Part shown: positions 36,623 through 45,072 of the stretch, piece after piece
Numbering within the stretch: position 1 is the first letter of the stretch
Layout: the number at the start of each line of letters is the position of its first letter
Assembly: GCF_028550415.1 (NCBI RefSeq)
Contig: NZ_JAQQKX010000010.1
Location: forward strand, 112,131 to 176,130
Direction of reading: 5' to 3'
Origin: Asticcacaulis aquaticus
GTDB lineage: Bacteria > Pseudomonadota > Alphaproteobacteria > Caulobacterales > Caulobacteraceae
DNA length: 64,000 nt
Program-made: the position numbers and the translations under genes
Notes under the pieces: generated by a model
What the model was told of the DNA's origin: nothing
The model's input: the letters and a program-made list of their open reading frames with translations, nothing else
Database searches by the model: none

Positions 36623-36720
36623 TATTAAGCGTTTAATTTGAACTGCGTGGTCGTTTACGCCCGAAGTGTGTCTTCGACCGGCCCTATTCAGATACCTCAG
36701 CTCCCTCCGAGGACACCGTC

Positions 36721-39700
36721 ATGATCTCGCGTTTCTTTATTCACCGACCTATTTTTGCCTGGGTGGTGGCCATCGTCATCATGATGGCGGGGCTTCTGTC
36801 CATCGCCAACCTGCCGGTAGCGCAGTATCCGCAGATCGCACTGCCGCAGGTCTCGGTTTCGGCCCTCTATCCGGGGGCGTCGGCCAAGACCGTCGAAGAC
36901 TCGGTGACCCAGATCGTCGAGCAGCAGATGAAGGGCCTCGACGGTCTGCTCTATATGAACGCGACCTCGGATTCGAGCGGTGCGGCCTCGATCACCCTGA
37001 CCTTCAAGGCGGGGACCGATCCGGACATCGCGCAGGTTCAGGTGCAGAACAAGCTGCAATCGGCGACGCCGCTTCTGCCGACCGAGGTGCAGCAGCAGGG
37101 TCTGACGGTGGCCAAGGCGACCAGCGGCTTCCTGATGGTGGTCGGTCTTTATGCCGATGATCAGAGCGTAACCGATCAGGATCTCGGCGACTACCTGGCC
37201 TCGACCATCGTCGATCAGGTCAGCCGCGTCGACGGCGTCGGCACGATCCAGAGCTTCGGCGCGCAATACGCCATGCGTATCTGGCTCGATCCGGCCAAGC
37301 TGACCAGCTTCAACCTGACGCCGACCGACGTTATCGCCGCTATCCGTGCGCAGAACACGCAGGTCTCCGCCGGTCAATTGGGCGGCCTGCCCGCCGTCAA
37401 GGGCACAGCGCTCAACGCCACCATCACGGCCCAGTCGCGCCTGACGACGGTCGAGCAATTCCGCAACATCACCGTCAAGAATTCGACGACAGGCGCGGTG
37501 GTGAAACTGTCCGACGTGGCGCGTGTCGAACTGGGCGCGCAGCAATACGGCGGTACCGCCAAATATAACGGCCGTCCGGCCTCGGGTATCGCGCTGACGC
37601 TCGCGACCGGTGCCAATGCGCTCGATACCGCCAATGCCGTCAAGGCCAAGATGGCGCAGCTCGAAAAGAACTTCCCCAAGGGCTACCATTACGTCGTCCC
37701 CTACGACACCACGCCGTTCATCGAGCTGTCGATCCACGAAGTGGTCAAGACCCTGATCGAAGCCGTCGTGCTGGTCTTCATCGTCATGTTCCTCTTCCTG
37801 CAGAACTGGCGCGCGACGATCATCCCGACCATCGCCGTACCGGTCGTGCTTCTGGGCACCTTCGGCGTGCTGGCGGCCTTCGGCTACTCGATCAATACCC
37901 TGACGCTGTTCGGGCTGGTGCTGGCCATCGGTCTGCTGGTCGACGACGCCATCGTGGTGGTCGAAAACGTCGAGCGCGTCATGACCGAGGAAAAGCTGCC
38001 GCCCATGGCCGCGACCATCAAATCGATGGAAGAGATCACCGGCGCCCTGATCGGTATCGCGCTGGTCCTGTCGGCGGTGTTCATCCCGATGGCCTTCTTC
38101 GGCGGGTCGCAGGGCGTTATCTACCGTCAGTTCTCGATCACCCTCGTTTCGGCCATGGCCCTGTCGGTCGTGGTGGCGCTGATCCTGACGCCGGCGCTTT
38201 GCGCGCATCTGCTCAAGCCCGTCGACGACACGCACACCCACGAAAAGAAGGGTTTCTTCGGCTGGTTCAACCGTAATTTCGACCGTCTGGCCAATGGCTA
38301 TCGCGGTATCGTGTCGAAGATTCTGGGTCAAAGCGTCCGTTACATGGCCGTCTTCGCGGTCATCGTCGGCCTGATGGTGCTGTTGTTCACGCGCATCCCG
38401 ACCTCATTCCTGCCGGACGAAGATCAGGGCATCCTGTTCACCATCGTCCAGCTGCCGCCGGGCGCGACCGAGGAACGCACCAATGCCGTCCTCGAACAGG
38501 TCGGCGCGCACTTCCGCAAGGACGAAGCCGTCGAAGCCGCCTTTACCGTGTCGGGCTTCTCCTTCTCCGGTCCGGGGCAGAACGCAGGCATGGCCTTCGT
38601 CCGCCTCAAGGATTTCCACGACCGCAAGAGCGATAATCTCAAGGCCCCGGCCGTCGCTGGGCGCGCCATGGGTGCCTTCAGCCAGTTCCGCGATGCCATG
38701 GCCTTTGCCATCGTGCCGCCGGCGGTGTCCGAACTCGGCAATTCGTCGGGCTTCGACCTGCAGCTCAAGGATGTCGGCGGCCTCGGCCACGACGCCCTGC
38801 TCAATGCCCGCAATCAGGTGTTGGGTATGGCCTCGCAGAACCCGGCCCTGATGGCCGTGCGCCCGAACGGCATGGAAGACACGCCGGAACTGAAGCTCGA
38901 AATCGATCAGACCGCCGCTGGTGCCATGGGCGTCAGCCTCAGCGACATCAATGCGACCCTGTCGACCGCCATGGGCGGGGCCTATGTCAACGACTTCATC
39001 GACCGCAACCGCGTGAAGAAGGTCTTCGTGCAGGCCGACGCGCCGTTCCGCATGAAGCCCGAAGACCTGAACCAGTGGTACGTCCGCAACGATCAGGGCC
39101 AGATGGTGCCGTTCACGGCGTTTGCCACCTCGCACTGGGCTTACGGTTCGCCGCGTCTGGAGCGTTACAACGGCTCGCCGTCGATGAACATCCAGGGCAT
39201 GGCGTCGCCGGGCCACTCCTCGGGTCAGGCCATGGCCGCCATGGAAGAGATCATCGCGCAACTGCCCGCCGGAATTTCCTATGAATGGACGGGGCTCAGC
39301 TTGCAGGAAAAGCAGTCCGGTGCCGAAGCCCCGATGCTCTACGCCCTGTCGATCTTCGTCGTCTTCATCCTGCTGGCAGCGCTGTACGAAAGCTGGTCGA
39401 TCCCGGTCGCCATCGTCATGGTCATCCCGCTTGGGGTTCTGGGGGCACTGCTCGCCACCATGCTGCGCGGCCTGTCGAACGACATCTATCTTCAGGTGGC
39501 GCTCCTGACCATCATCGGCCTCAGCGCCAAGAACGCCATCCTGATCGTGGAGTTCGCCAAGCATAACCACGAAAAGGGCATGGACCTGATCGAGGCGACG
39601 CTACAGGCCGCCCGCGTCCGCCTGCGTCCGATCATCATGACGTCGCTGGCCTTTACCTTCGGCATCCTGCCGCTCTTCTTCGCCAATGGCGCGGGGTCCG

Positions 39701-39915
39701 GCAGCCAGAACGCCATCGGTACGGGCCTTGTCGGCGGCATTCTGTCGGCCACCTTCCTGGCGGTGTTCTTTATTCCGCTCTTCTTCGTCATCATCGAAAA
39801 ACTGTTCAAAGCCGACGAAAAACACCTTAAAGCTCAGGCTGATGAACGTCTGGCGCTGGCCGCGCTGGAACAATCGAGACAAAACCGTGCCGATCACACT
39901 CCGGAAGGTCACTAA
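36721..39915 (+). CDS. RND multidrug efflux pump, HAE1 (AcrB/MexB) family
   Basis: A 1064-residue inner-membrane proton/drug antiporter. It starts with the canonical [24 protein letters not shown], with GAGGA upstream. The proton relay is intact: adjacent Asp in [21 protein letters not shown] and Lys in [22 protein letters not shown]. Two periplasmic porter/docking regions (for example [23 protein letters not shown] and [16 protein letters not shown]) separate the twelve helices. Length and order match AcrB. It is flanked by its adaptor and, 1 bp downstream, its outer-membrane channel. Substrates are probably lipophilic drugs or plant aromatics, not determinable here. Confidence 0.95.
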   Translation: MISRFFIHRPIFAWVVAIVIMMAGLLSIANLPVAQYPQIALPQVSVSALYPGASAKTVEDSVTQIVEQQMKGLDGLLYMNATSDSSGAASITLTFKAGTDPDIAQVQVQNKLQSATPLLPTEVQQQGLTVAKATSGFLMVVGLYADDQSVTDQDLGDYLASTIVDQVSRVDGVGTIQSFGAQYAMRIWLDPAKLTSFNLTPTDVIAAIRAQNTQVSAGQLGGLPAVKGTALNATITAQSRLTTVEQFRNITVKNSTTGAVVKLSDVARVELGAQQYGGTAKYNGRPASGIALTLATGANALDTANAVKAKMAQLEKNFPKGYHYVVPYDTTPFIELSIHEVVKTLIEAVVLVFIVMFLFLQNWRATIIPTIAVPVVLLGTFGVLAAFGYSINTLTLFGLVLAIGLLVDDAIVVVENVERVMTEEKLPPMAATIKSMEEITGALIGIALVLSAVFIPMAFFGGSQGVIYRQFSITLVSAMALSVVVALILTPALCAHLLKPVDDTHTHEKKGFFGWFNRNFDRLANGYRGIVSKILGQSVRYMAVFAVIVGLMVLLFTRIPTSFLPDEDQGILFTIVQLPPGATEERTNAVLEQVGAHFRKDEAVEAAFTVSGFSFSGPGQNAGMAFVRLKDFHDRKSDNLKAPAVAGRAMGAFSQFRDAMAFAIVPPAVSELGNSSGFDLQLKDVGGLGHDALLNARNQVLGMASQNPALMAVRPNGMEDTPELKLEIDQTAAGAMGVSLSDINATLSTAMGGAYVNDFIDRNRVKKVFVQADAPFRMKPEDLNQWYVRNDQGQMVPFTAFATSHWAYGSPRLERYNGSPSMNIQGMASPGHSSGQAMAAMEEIIAQLPAGISYEWTGLSLQEKQSGAEAPMLYALSIFVVFILLAALYESWSIPVAIVMVIPLGVLGALLATMLRGLSNDIYLQVALLTIIGLSAKNAILIVEFAKHNHEKGMDLIEATLQAARVRLRPIIMTSLAFTFGILPLFFANGAGSGSQNAIGTGLVGGILSATFLAVFFIPLFFVIIEKLFKADEKHLKAQADERLALAALEQSRQNRADHTPEGH

Positions 39916-39916
39916 T

Positions 39917-41308
39917 ATGCGCGCCTTTTTGAAACCCGCCCTTCTGGCCGCCGCCGGTGCGATGACCCTGTCGGCCTGTACCCTGGCGCCGAAGTACGAA
40001 CGCGGCACCCTGCCGGTCGCCGATCAGTTCCCGACCGCCTCCACGGCGACCGGTGCTTCCGCCGAGACCCTTGCGTGGCGTCAGGTTCTGCTCGATCCGC
40101 GTCTGCAAAGCGTCGTGGAGCAGGCTCTGACCAATAATCGCGACCTGCGCGTGGCGGTGCTGAACGTCGAACGCGCCCGGGCGCAGTATCGCATCCAGCG
40201 CGCCTCGCTGTTCCCGGCGGTCGACGGCACGGTGAGTGGGCGCAGAGCCGACACGGGGGCGGTTGACAGCCAAGGTAACGATGTCGGCGCTACGAATGCC
40301 TACTCTGCCGATATCGGCGCGTCGTGGGAACTGGACCTGTTCGGGCGCGTGCGGTCTTTGAGCGACTCTGCCCTGCAATCCTATTTCGCGGTCGAGGAAA
40401 ACCGCAAGGCGGCGCAAATCAGCCTGATCACCTCGGTCGCCAGCGCGTGGCTGAACCTCGGGGCCGATCAGGACCAGCTGCGCCTGTCGCGTGAGACCCT
40501 GCGTCTGCGCGAAGACAGCCTCAACCTGACGCAGCGCCGCTTCGATCTGGGGGCGACCTCGGCGCTGGAACTGCGTCAGATCGAAACCCTGGCCGAGCAG
40601 GCCCGCGCCGACGTCGCGCAACTGGAAGCCACGGTGCAGCAGGACAAGAACGCCCTGCGCCTGCTGGTCGGGGCCGAGGTCGCTGCCGATCTTCTGCCGG
40701 ACACCTTCGCCGACAATGCCATCCTTGCCGATTTGCCGGTAGGGGTGCCGTCCGACGTGCTGCTCAAGCGTCCGGACGTTGCCGCGGCGGAATTCAACCT
40801 GAAAGCCGCCAATGCCGATATCGGCGCGGCGCGCGCGGCGTTTTTCCCGCGCATTTCCCTGACCGGCAGCGTCGGCAAGGCCTCGACCGAACTCGGCAAC
40901 CTGTTCGACGGCGGCATCACCTGGAGCTACGGCCCGTCGGTCTCGATCCCGATCTTCTCGGGCGGGGCCAATACGGCGAACCTCGAAGCGACGCGCAAGG
41001 CACGCGAGATCGCTCAGGCTCAGTATGAAGGCGCCATTCAATCGGCGTTCCGCGATGTGGCCGACGAACTGGCCACCCGCGCCACGATCGATCGTCGTCT
41101 GGCGGCGCAGACCCGCGTGGTTGACGCCGCCACCGAGACCCAGACCCTGTCGCAGGCCCGCTTCGACCGAGGTGTGGACTCGCGTCTGACCCTGACGGAC
41201 GCGCAGCGCACGCTTTACAGCGCGCAACAGGGGCTTATCGGGGTTCGCCTGACACGCGCGCTCAACCTGGTGAACCTGTATGCGGCACTGGGTGGTGGGA
41301 TTCAGTAA
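39917..41308 (+). CDS. RND efflux outer-membrane channel, NodT/OprM family lipoprotein
   Basis: A 463-residue TolC-like channel. ATG 39917 lies one base after the pump's stop codon, so the long upstream frame is spurious. The signal ends in the lipobox LSAC (CTLAPKYERG). Two structural repeats are visible, each with a helical coiled region (LTNNRDLRVAVLNVERARAQYRIQRASLFPAVDG; VLLKRPDVAAAEFNLKAANADIGAARAAFFPRISLTG), typical of OprM. It completes the tripartite pump controlled by the divergent TetR gene. Confidence 0.93.
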   Translation: MRAFLKPALLAAAGAMTLSACTLAPKYERGTLPVADQFPTASTATGASAETLAWRQVLLDPRLQSVVEQALTNNRDLRVAVLNVERARAQYRIQRASLFPAVDGTVSGRRADTGAVDSQGNDVGATNAYSADIGASWELDLFGRVRSLSDSALQSYFAVEENRKAAQISLITSVASAWLNLGADQDQLRLSRETLRLREDSLNLTQRRFDLGATSALELRQIETLAEQARADVAQLEATVQQDKNALRLLVGAEVAADLLPDTFADNAILADLPVGVPSDVLLKRPDVAAAEFNLKAANADIGAARAAFFPRISLTGSVGKASTELGNLFDGGITWSYGPSVSIPIFSGGANTANLEATRKAREIAQAQYEGAIQSAFRDVADELATRATIDRRLAAQTRVVDAATETQTLSQARFDRGVDSRLTLTDAQRTLYSAQQGLIGVRLTRALNLVNLYAALGGGIQ

Positions 41309-41388
41309 ATTCGACCGTAAAAGTATCCGGCTTGCCGGAGGATGAGGCGGGGCCGCAAGGCCATAGAGAGCCGTTTCATCCATATTAA

Positions 41389-41432
41389 GCGCATCCCAAA
41401 AAGTGTGCAGCGGTTTTTGGAATCAGATGCGC
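41389..41432 (+). repeat. Interspersed palindromic repeat, copy 2
   Basis: GCGCATC (41389-41395) and GATGCGC (41426-41432) enclose the same core as copy 1 at 22914-22956, with a single-base difference in length. It sits between the first RND operon and the convergent LytTR gene. Confidence 0.85.
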
Positions 41433-41442
41433 GACTAGAATG

Positions 41443-41476
41443 AAAACCCGTCTGGCGCTGGTCAGGCGGGTTTTTT
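41443..41476. terminator. Terminator overlapping the end of the LytTR gene
   Basis: AAAACCCGTCTGG and its partner ending GGCGGGTTTTTT pair with wobble positions around a short loop. The T run serves the plus-strand RND operon. The right arm also encodes the last residues and stop codon of the convergent LytTR gene (stop at 41464-41462). Confidence 0.75.
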
Positions 41477-42268
41477 ATGCCCTAGTCGCGCCAGCACAGC
41501 GTCGCGACAGGTGCGGCTGACGGCCAGCTCCGCGCCTGAGTCAAGTGTCAGAACCCAACTGTCGTCGAGTATGGCGGTACTGCGAACCTTGCCCAGATTG
41601 ACGATGCTGGCGCGGTGTGCGCGGACGAAAACCGTCGGATCGAGGCGTTCGGACAGCGCGCTGAGGGTCTCGCGCATCAGGCCTTCGCGACCCGCCCAGT
41701 TGACGACGACGTAATTCCCGGCGGCGGCGAACCATTCGACTTCGCTCAGATCCACAGCGGTCTTGCGGCGACCGGTCGAGACCCACAGACGATGTTCGGT
41801 GGCTGGTTCTGTCTGTGCCCTGTCCAATGCGGCTTGTAAGGCAACGGCGCGGTCGCGCTCGACGATCGCAAGACGATAGCCACGCAGAGCGGCGATCGAG
41901 GCAGCGATGGCTGTAGCGATGAGGACGTCTATCGGCAGGCGATACAGCCAGCCACGCCATGTGGTCGAGCTATCGTTGAAAATGTAGGATAGTCCAAGGC
42001 TGATCGCGGCATGGAGCAGCGTATAAAGGCCAATGGCCGGATATAGCGCCGCCAGAAACCGCACACTCAGGCCAAGCCGCCGCGCCAGCCAGAGGACGAG
42101 GGCGGCGAACGGAAGCCACGTCCCGTAGTTCAGGCCCTGCCAAAGAATCGCCGACATCCACGACATCGTGCCACCGCTCAGATCGCGCGCCGCTGTGGCC
42201 GCAAACCCGACGGTTTCGGCGTAGATCAACCCGGTCAGGGCAAGGGGCCACCATTTTGGCAGTTTCAT
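41462..42268 (-). CDS. Membrane-anchored LytTR-family transcription regulator
   Basis: A 268-residue protein. Four hydrophobic helices occupy residues 5-145 (WPLALTGLIYAETVGF, WLPFAALVLWLARRLGL, FLAALYPAIGLYTLLHAAISLGL, LPIDVLIATAIAASIAAL), then a LytTR DNA-binding domain (TAVDLSEVEWFAAAGNYVVVNWAGREGLMRETLSALSERLD, FVRAHRASIVNLGKV, VLTLDSGAELAVSRTCRDAVLARL). The ATG overlaps the stop codon of the preceding membrane-protein gene in an ATGA junction, so the pair is translationally coupled. It resembles membrane-bound LytTR regulators that are controlled by a companion membrane protein. The longer frame reading into the upstream gene is rejected. Confidence 0.88.
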   Translation of the reverse strand: MKLPKWWPLALTGLIYAETVGFAATAARDLSGGTMSWMSAILWQGLNYGTWLPFAALVLWLARRLGLSVRFLAALYPAIGLYTLLHAAISLGLSYIFNDSSTTWRGWLYRLPIDVLIATAIAASIAALRGYRLAIVERDRAVALQAALDRAQTEPATEHRLWVSTGRRKTAVDLSEVEWFAAAGNYVVVNWAGREGLMRETLSALSERLDPTVFVRAHRASIVNLGKVRSTAILDDSWVLTLDSGAELAVSRTCRDAVLARLGHKKPA

Positions 42269-42891
42269 GCGGCGATATCCATGCGCCTTTTCTCGCTCAG
42301 ATGTATCCCCAATAGCAAGATCATGGTCACCAGACCGATCAGCGAGGGCGCCAGCTGGCTCCACGGCTGTCCGGTGGGCCACAGATTGCCGAGCCCCGCC
42401 GAGGCCATCGCGAAATAGGCCCCGGTCATCTTGAGGCCGTGGTCGATATGGCGCCCCCGCATCCATGTCGCACGCCACAGGGGGCGGCTCAGGTCGTAGA
42501 GCGTAAACAGGCTGAGGAAGCCGAGGATCGAATAGCCGATCATCGGCGGCCATGAGGCATTGCCGTTGTGCATATTGAGCGCCAGCCAGAGGCACGCGCC
42601 CAGCGTCGCCAGTGCCATCAGGGTGTCGAGGTAGTTCAGGCGTTTCAGGGCCCGCAAACCGCCGATGAACTGGTAGCTAGCCGATAGCGTCGCCATAATC
42701 AGCGGGGCGGGTTGGGGAAAGAAGGTGACGCCGATCACCGCGCAGCCAAGGACCAGCGTCCCCGCCGCAACGAACAGCCAGCCGGTAAGACGATGCCAGC
42801 GGCTGCCTTTTGCGGTCAGGAGCGGAAACAGGCCGAGCGCAAGGGCGGCGCAACCGGCGGCGATATGGGTGAGGATGTTAAGCGTGTGCAT
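42265..42891 (-). CDS. DUF2306-like membrane protein, partner of the LytTR regulator
   Basis: A 208-residue inner-membrane protein with about six hydrophobic segments, starting MHTLNILTHIAAGCAALALGLFPLL and containing WHRLTGWLFVAAGTLVLG and YQFIGGLRALKRLNYLDTL, a DUF2306-like layout. Histidines within or near helices (HIAAG, WHRL, HIDHGLKMTGAY) could bind a metal or haem. It is coupled by ATGA to the LytTR gene, suggesting that it modulates that regulator. Function is otherwise unknown. Confidence 0.75.
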   Translation of the reverse strand: MHTLNILTHIAAGCAALALGLFPLLTAKGSRWHRLTGWLFVAAGTLVLGCAVIGVTFFPQPAPLIMATLSASYQFIGGLRALKRLNYLDTLMALATLGACLWLALNMHNGNASWPPMIGYSILGFLSLFTLYDLSRPLWRATWMRGRHIDHGLKMTGAYFAMASAGLGNLWPTGQPWSQLAPSLIGLVTMILLLGIHLSEKRRMDIAA

Positions 42892-42972
42892 AACACCGCT
42901 GTGGCCGTTTCACACGGACCTGAACAGGGCGCGCGGGACGAACGGCGGCGAGGAGGGATGAACCTCATCTTA

Positions 42973-43002
42973 TACCTCCCCGCACTAAAGTGCAGGGAGG
43001 TA
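42973..43002 (-). terminator. Hairpin after the GH43-like lipoprotein gene
   Basis: TACCTCCC (42973-42980) pairs with GGGAGGTA (42995-43002), with an inner GCACT/AGTGC stem. It starts 9 bp beyond the stop of the minus-strand gene. There is no strong U tract, so it may be a repeat element serving as an imperfect terminator. Confidence 0.55.
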
Positions 43003-43011
43003 TGTTAAGTG

Positions 43012-44010
43012 TTACTTCGGCGCTTTCAACCGCGCATCGAATTTCGCCTCGCGATCCACCGTCAGCCAGCCATCCGGACCGATTTTCAGCTCGGCGACCT
43101 GAATCACCGTACGCTGGCCATAGGTCGGGTCGCTGGCGGCTTCGGGGGACTTGTGCTGATGGACGAAGTAGTAGATCAGCGCCTTGCCGTCATTGACGAC
43201 CACGTCCGGGTGCTGACCCTTGTCGTTGTCGGTCGGTTGCAAACCGGGCTGTTCCAGCAGGCGCGTCGGCTGCGGCGTCCAGCTCTTGAGATCGTCGGAG
43301 CGCAGCACCATCAGGCCTTTCCACACATCGGCGATCAGCCAGTAGTGGCCGCCGAACTGAAACACCTTCGGGCCTTCGGCATTGGTATCGATAACCGGAT
43401 CGGGCTGACGCACCCACGATTTCAGGTCGGGGCTTTCCAGCGTGAACAGGCGGCTACCCTTGCGCTCGTCCTTGAACCATAAACGATAGACGCCATCTTT
43501 TTTCACGACGCTGGCGTCGATGGCGCGGTCGGTGCCCAGGTCAAGCCGGTCGCTGCACGCCCACGTTTTCAGATCCGGACTGGTCAGATGGACGATGAAG
43601 CGGTCGCCTTGCCAGTTTTTGAATACGCCCGGCACGATGGTCAGCCACATATGATAGGTGCCGTTTTCCGCGTACAGTTCCGGGGCCCACAGGGTCTCGC
43701 CGGTACAGGCCGCCGGGACGCTGGCCGTGCCCTGATAGTCCCATTTCAGGCCGTCTTTCGACGAGGCGATGCCGATGGCGGTGCCGTGGACCCATGACAC
43801 GTCCTTGTCGGGCAGTTTCAGCGTGGCGCGGCGGTTGGTGTAGAACATCTTCCAGTCCTTCGCCGCCTTGTCGTAGACGATGGAGACGTCGGCGGCCCCG
43901 TCATAGACCGGATCGCGGAACAGCGGCTTGGGCGCAACGCCGCCTGTCGGCAAATGGGCGCAACCGGCAAGCGTCAGTGCGGCAAGCGTAAGGAGAAGGG
44001 CCTTTTTCAT
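43012..44010 (-). CDS. GH43-like glycosidase, lipoprotein
   Basis: A 332-residue predicted lipoprotein (signal MKKALLLTLAALTLAGC). The mature part is a five-bladed propeller of the GH43/GH32 superfamily: YDGAADVSIVYDKAAKDWKMFYTNR (base Asp), DRAIDASVVKKDGVYRLWFKDE (second Asp) and TNAEGPKVFQFGGHYWLIADVW, with the EGP motif that carries the acid Glu. The length suggests a single catalytic domain. Arabinosidase or related activity on plant glycan side chains is likely; specificity is open. It is a single gene between the LytTR pair and doxX. Confidence 0.8.
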   Translation of the reverse strand: MKKALLLTLAALTLAGCAHLPTGGVAPKPLFRDPVYDGAADVSIVYDKAAKDWKMFYTNRRATLKLPDKDVSWVHGTAIGIASSKDGLKWDYQGTASVPAACTGETLWAPELYAENGTYHMWLTIVPGVFKNWQGDRFIVHLTSPDLKTWACSDRLDLGTDRAIDASVVKKDGVYRLWFKDERKGSRLFTLESPDLKSWVRQPDPVIDTNAEGPKVFQFGGHYWLIADVWKGLMVLRSDDLKSWTPQPTRLLEQPGLQPTDNDKGQHPDVVVNDGKALIYYFVHQHKSPEAASDPTYGQRTVIQVAELKIGPDGWLTVDREAKFDARLKAPK

Positions 44011-44070
44011 CGGACGGTTCCTGTGTTTTTATTTGTCTGACTTATAGGCGGCGGCAACCGGACGCGCAAT

Positions 44071-44108
44071 AAAAAAGCCCGCCGCTCCGGGGGAGGAGAG
44101 CGGCGGGC
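44071..44108 (-). terminator. Terminator of the DoxX gene
   Basis: A perfect 11-bp stem (44077-44087 with 44098-44108). Read on the minus strand it is followed by six U (AAAAAA at 44071-44076). It lies 19 bp after the doxX stop. Confidence 0.88.
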
Positions 44109-44127
44109 AAGGTTTAGTTAAAAGCGG

Positions 44128-44547
44128 TTACGCGTTGGCGAGGCGGGTCTTGTGGCGGTTGGCCAGCCAGTGATCGAGGCTCACCACACCGCCGCCATAG
44201 ACCGCGGCATAAAGGAAGCCACCGGCGATCGAAATGTTCTTCATGAAGTGGATGAACTGGTTCTGATCGGCAAGGTTGCTATGGAAGAAGACGGCGGTCG
44301 CGACGGTAAAGGCGGCAAGCGCCAGCGAGACCAGACGCGTCTGATAGCCGACGAGGAAGACCAGACCGCCGAGGATTTCGACGGCGACGGCCCCGACATA
44401 GGCCAGTTCGGGGAAGGGCAGGCCGACCGAGGCGATATAGCCGATGGTGCCTTCGGGCGCGGCCAGCTTCGACAGGCCGGACAGGATGAAGATCGCCGCG
44501 ATCAGCAGACGGGCAAAGGCGGGGGTAACGGATTCAAGCTTGGACAT
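44128..44547 (-). CDS. DoxX-family membrane protein
   Basis: A 139-residue inner-membrane protein with four helices (FARLLIAAIFILSGLSKLAAP, GAVAVEILGGLVFLVGYQT, LALAAFTVATAVFFHS, SIAGGFLYAAVYGGGVVSLD) and the family-typical AAIFILSGLSKL and FMKNISIAGGFL. ATG 44547 is chosen; another in-frame ATG is 18 bp upstream. DoxX/YphA proteins are linked to redox and oxidative-stress defence, but the exact role is unsettled. Monocistronic with its own terminator; upstream lies the hairpin island. Confidence 0.88.
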   Translation of the reverse strand: MSKLESVTPAFARLLIAAIFILSGLSKLAAPEGTIGYIASVGLPFPELAYVGAVAVEILGGLVFLVGYQTRLVSLALAAFTVATAVFFHSNLADQNQFIHFMKNISIAGGFLYAAVYGGGVVSLDHWLANRHKTRLANA

Positions 44548-44690
44548 GACACAGGTTCCTTTCAAAGGATGAGGTTTTTAAACGCGCGGCCTGTGGTTCA
44601 GGTCGTTGACGAATAGATAGCCGTAACGCTGGTGTTTCAGAAGTGCGTGATTTGCTGATTTGATGTTGCTGAATTTGGAACGCTTGTTCT

Positions 44691-44992
44691 TCCCTGTTTA
44701 CGGGGCCAGAGAAGGGAAAGCATCCTTCCCCGTTTACGGGGCCAGAGAAGGAGCATCCTTCCCCGTTTACGGGGAAGGTGGATTTGACGCCGATAGGCGG
44801 CAAAGACGGAAGGGGGAACACCATAGAACTCGCAAACTCTGCCGGTCTTTGTTGAAACACCGCTCCCCCTTCCGTCACTTCGCTCCGCTCAGCGCCACCT
44901 TCCCCGTAAACGGGGAAGGAGTTTTAGAGGCTGGCCCCGTAAACGGGGAAGGATGATTGAGGTTTCTTGGCCCCGTAAACGGGGAAGGATTT
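44691..44992. repeat. Hairpin-repeat island: three direct and three inverted palindromic units
   Basis: The 14-bp unit CCCCGTTTACGGGG (or CCCTG variant) occurs at 44692-44705, 44728-44741 and 44761-44774. Its reverse, CCCCGTAAACGGGG, occurs at 44902-44915, 44935-44948 and 44971-44984. Most are extended by CCTT/AAGG to stems of about 10 bp. The two triplets are arranged as a large inverted repeat around 44838. Open frames here (PVYGEG/PVNGEG-like translations) come from the repeat and are not genes. The rest of 44548-45072 contains no gene; the GH2 start region begins at about 45000. Confidence 0.85.
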
Positions 44993-45072
44993 TAAGGTCT
45001 TGTCGCCCTGATCTGATAATTATATGACTTATCAAAACCCGTCCGCAGGGACGTATAAAGCAGGGACAGACA

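Noticed and set aside
44660..44956. Open frame with repeated FPVYGAREG/FPVNGEG segments
   Set aside because: The repeats are translations of the palindromic DNA units; they appear in both strands and end at the island limits, so this is not a gene.
44691..44992. CRISPR array
   Set aside because: The units are palindromic, in two orientations, irregularly spaced with non-unique spacers, and no cas genes are nearby.
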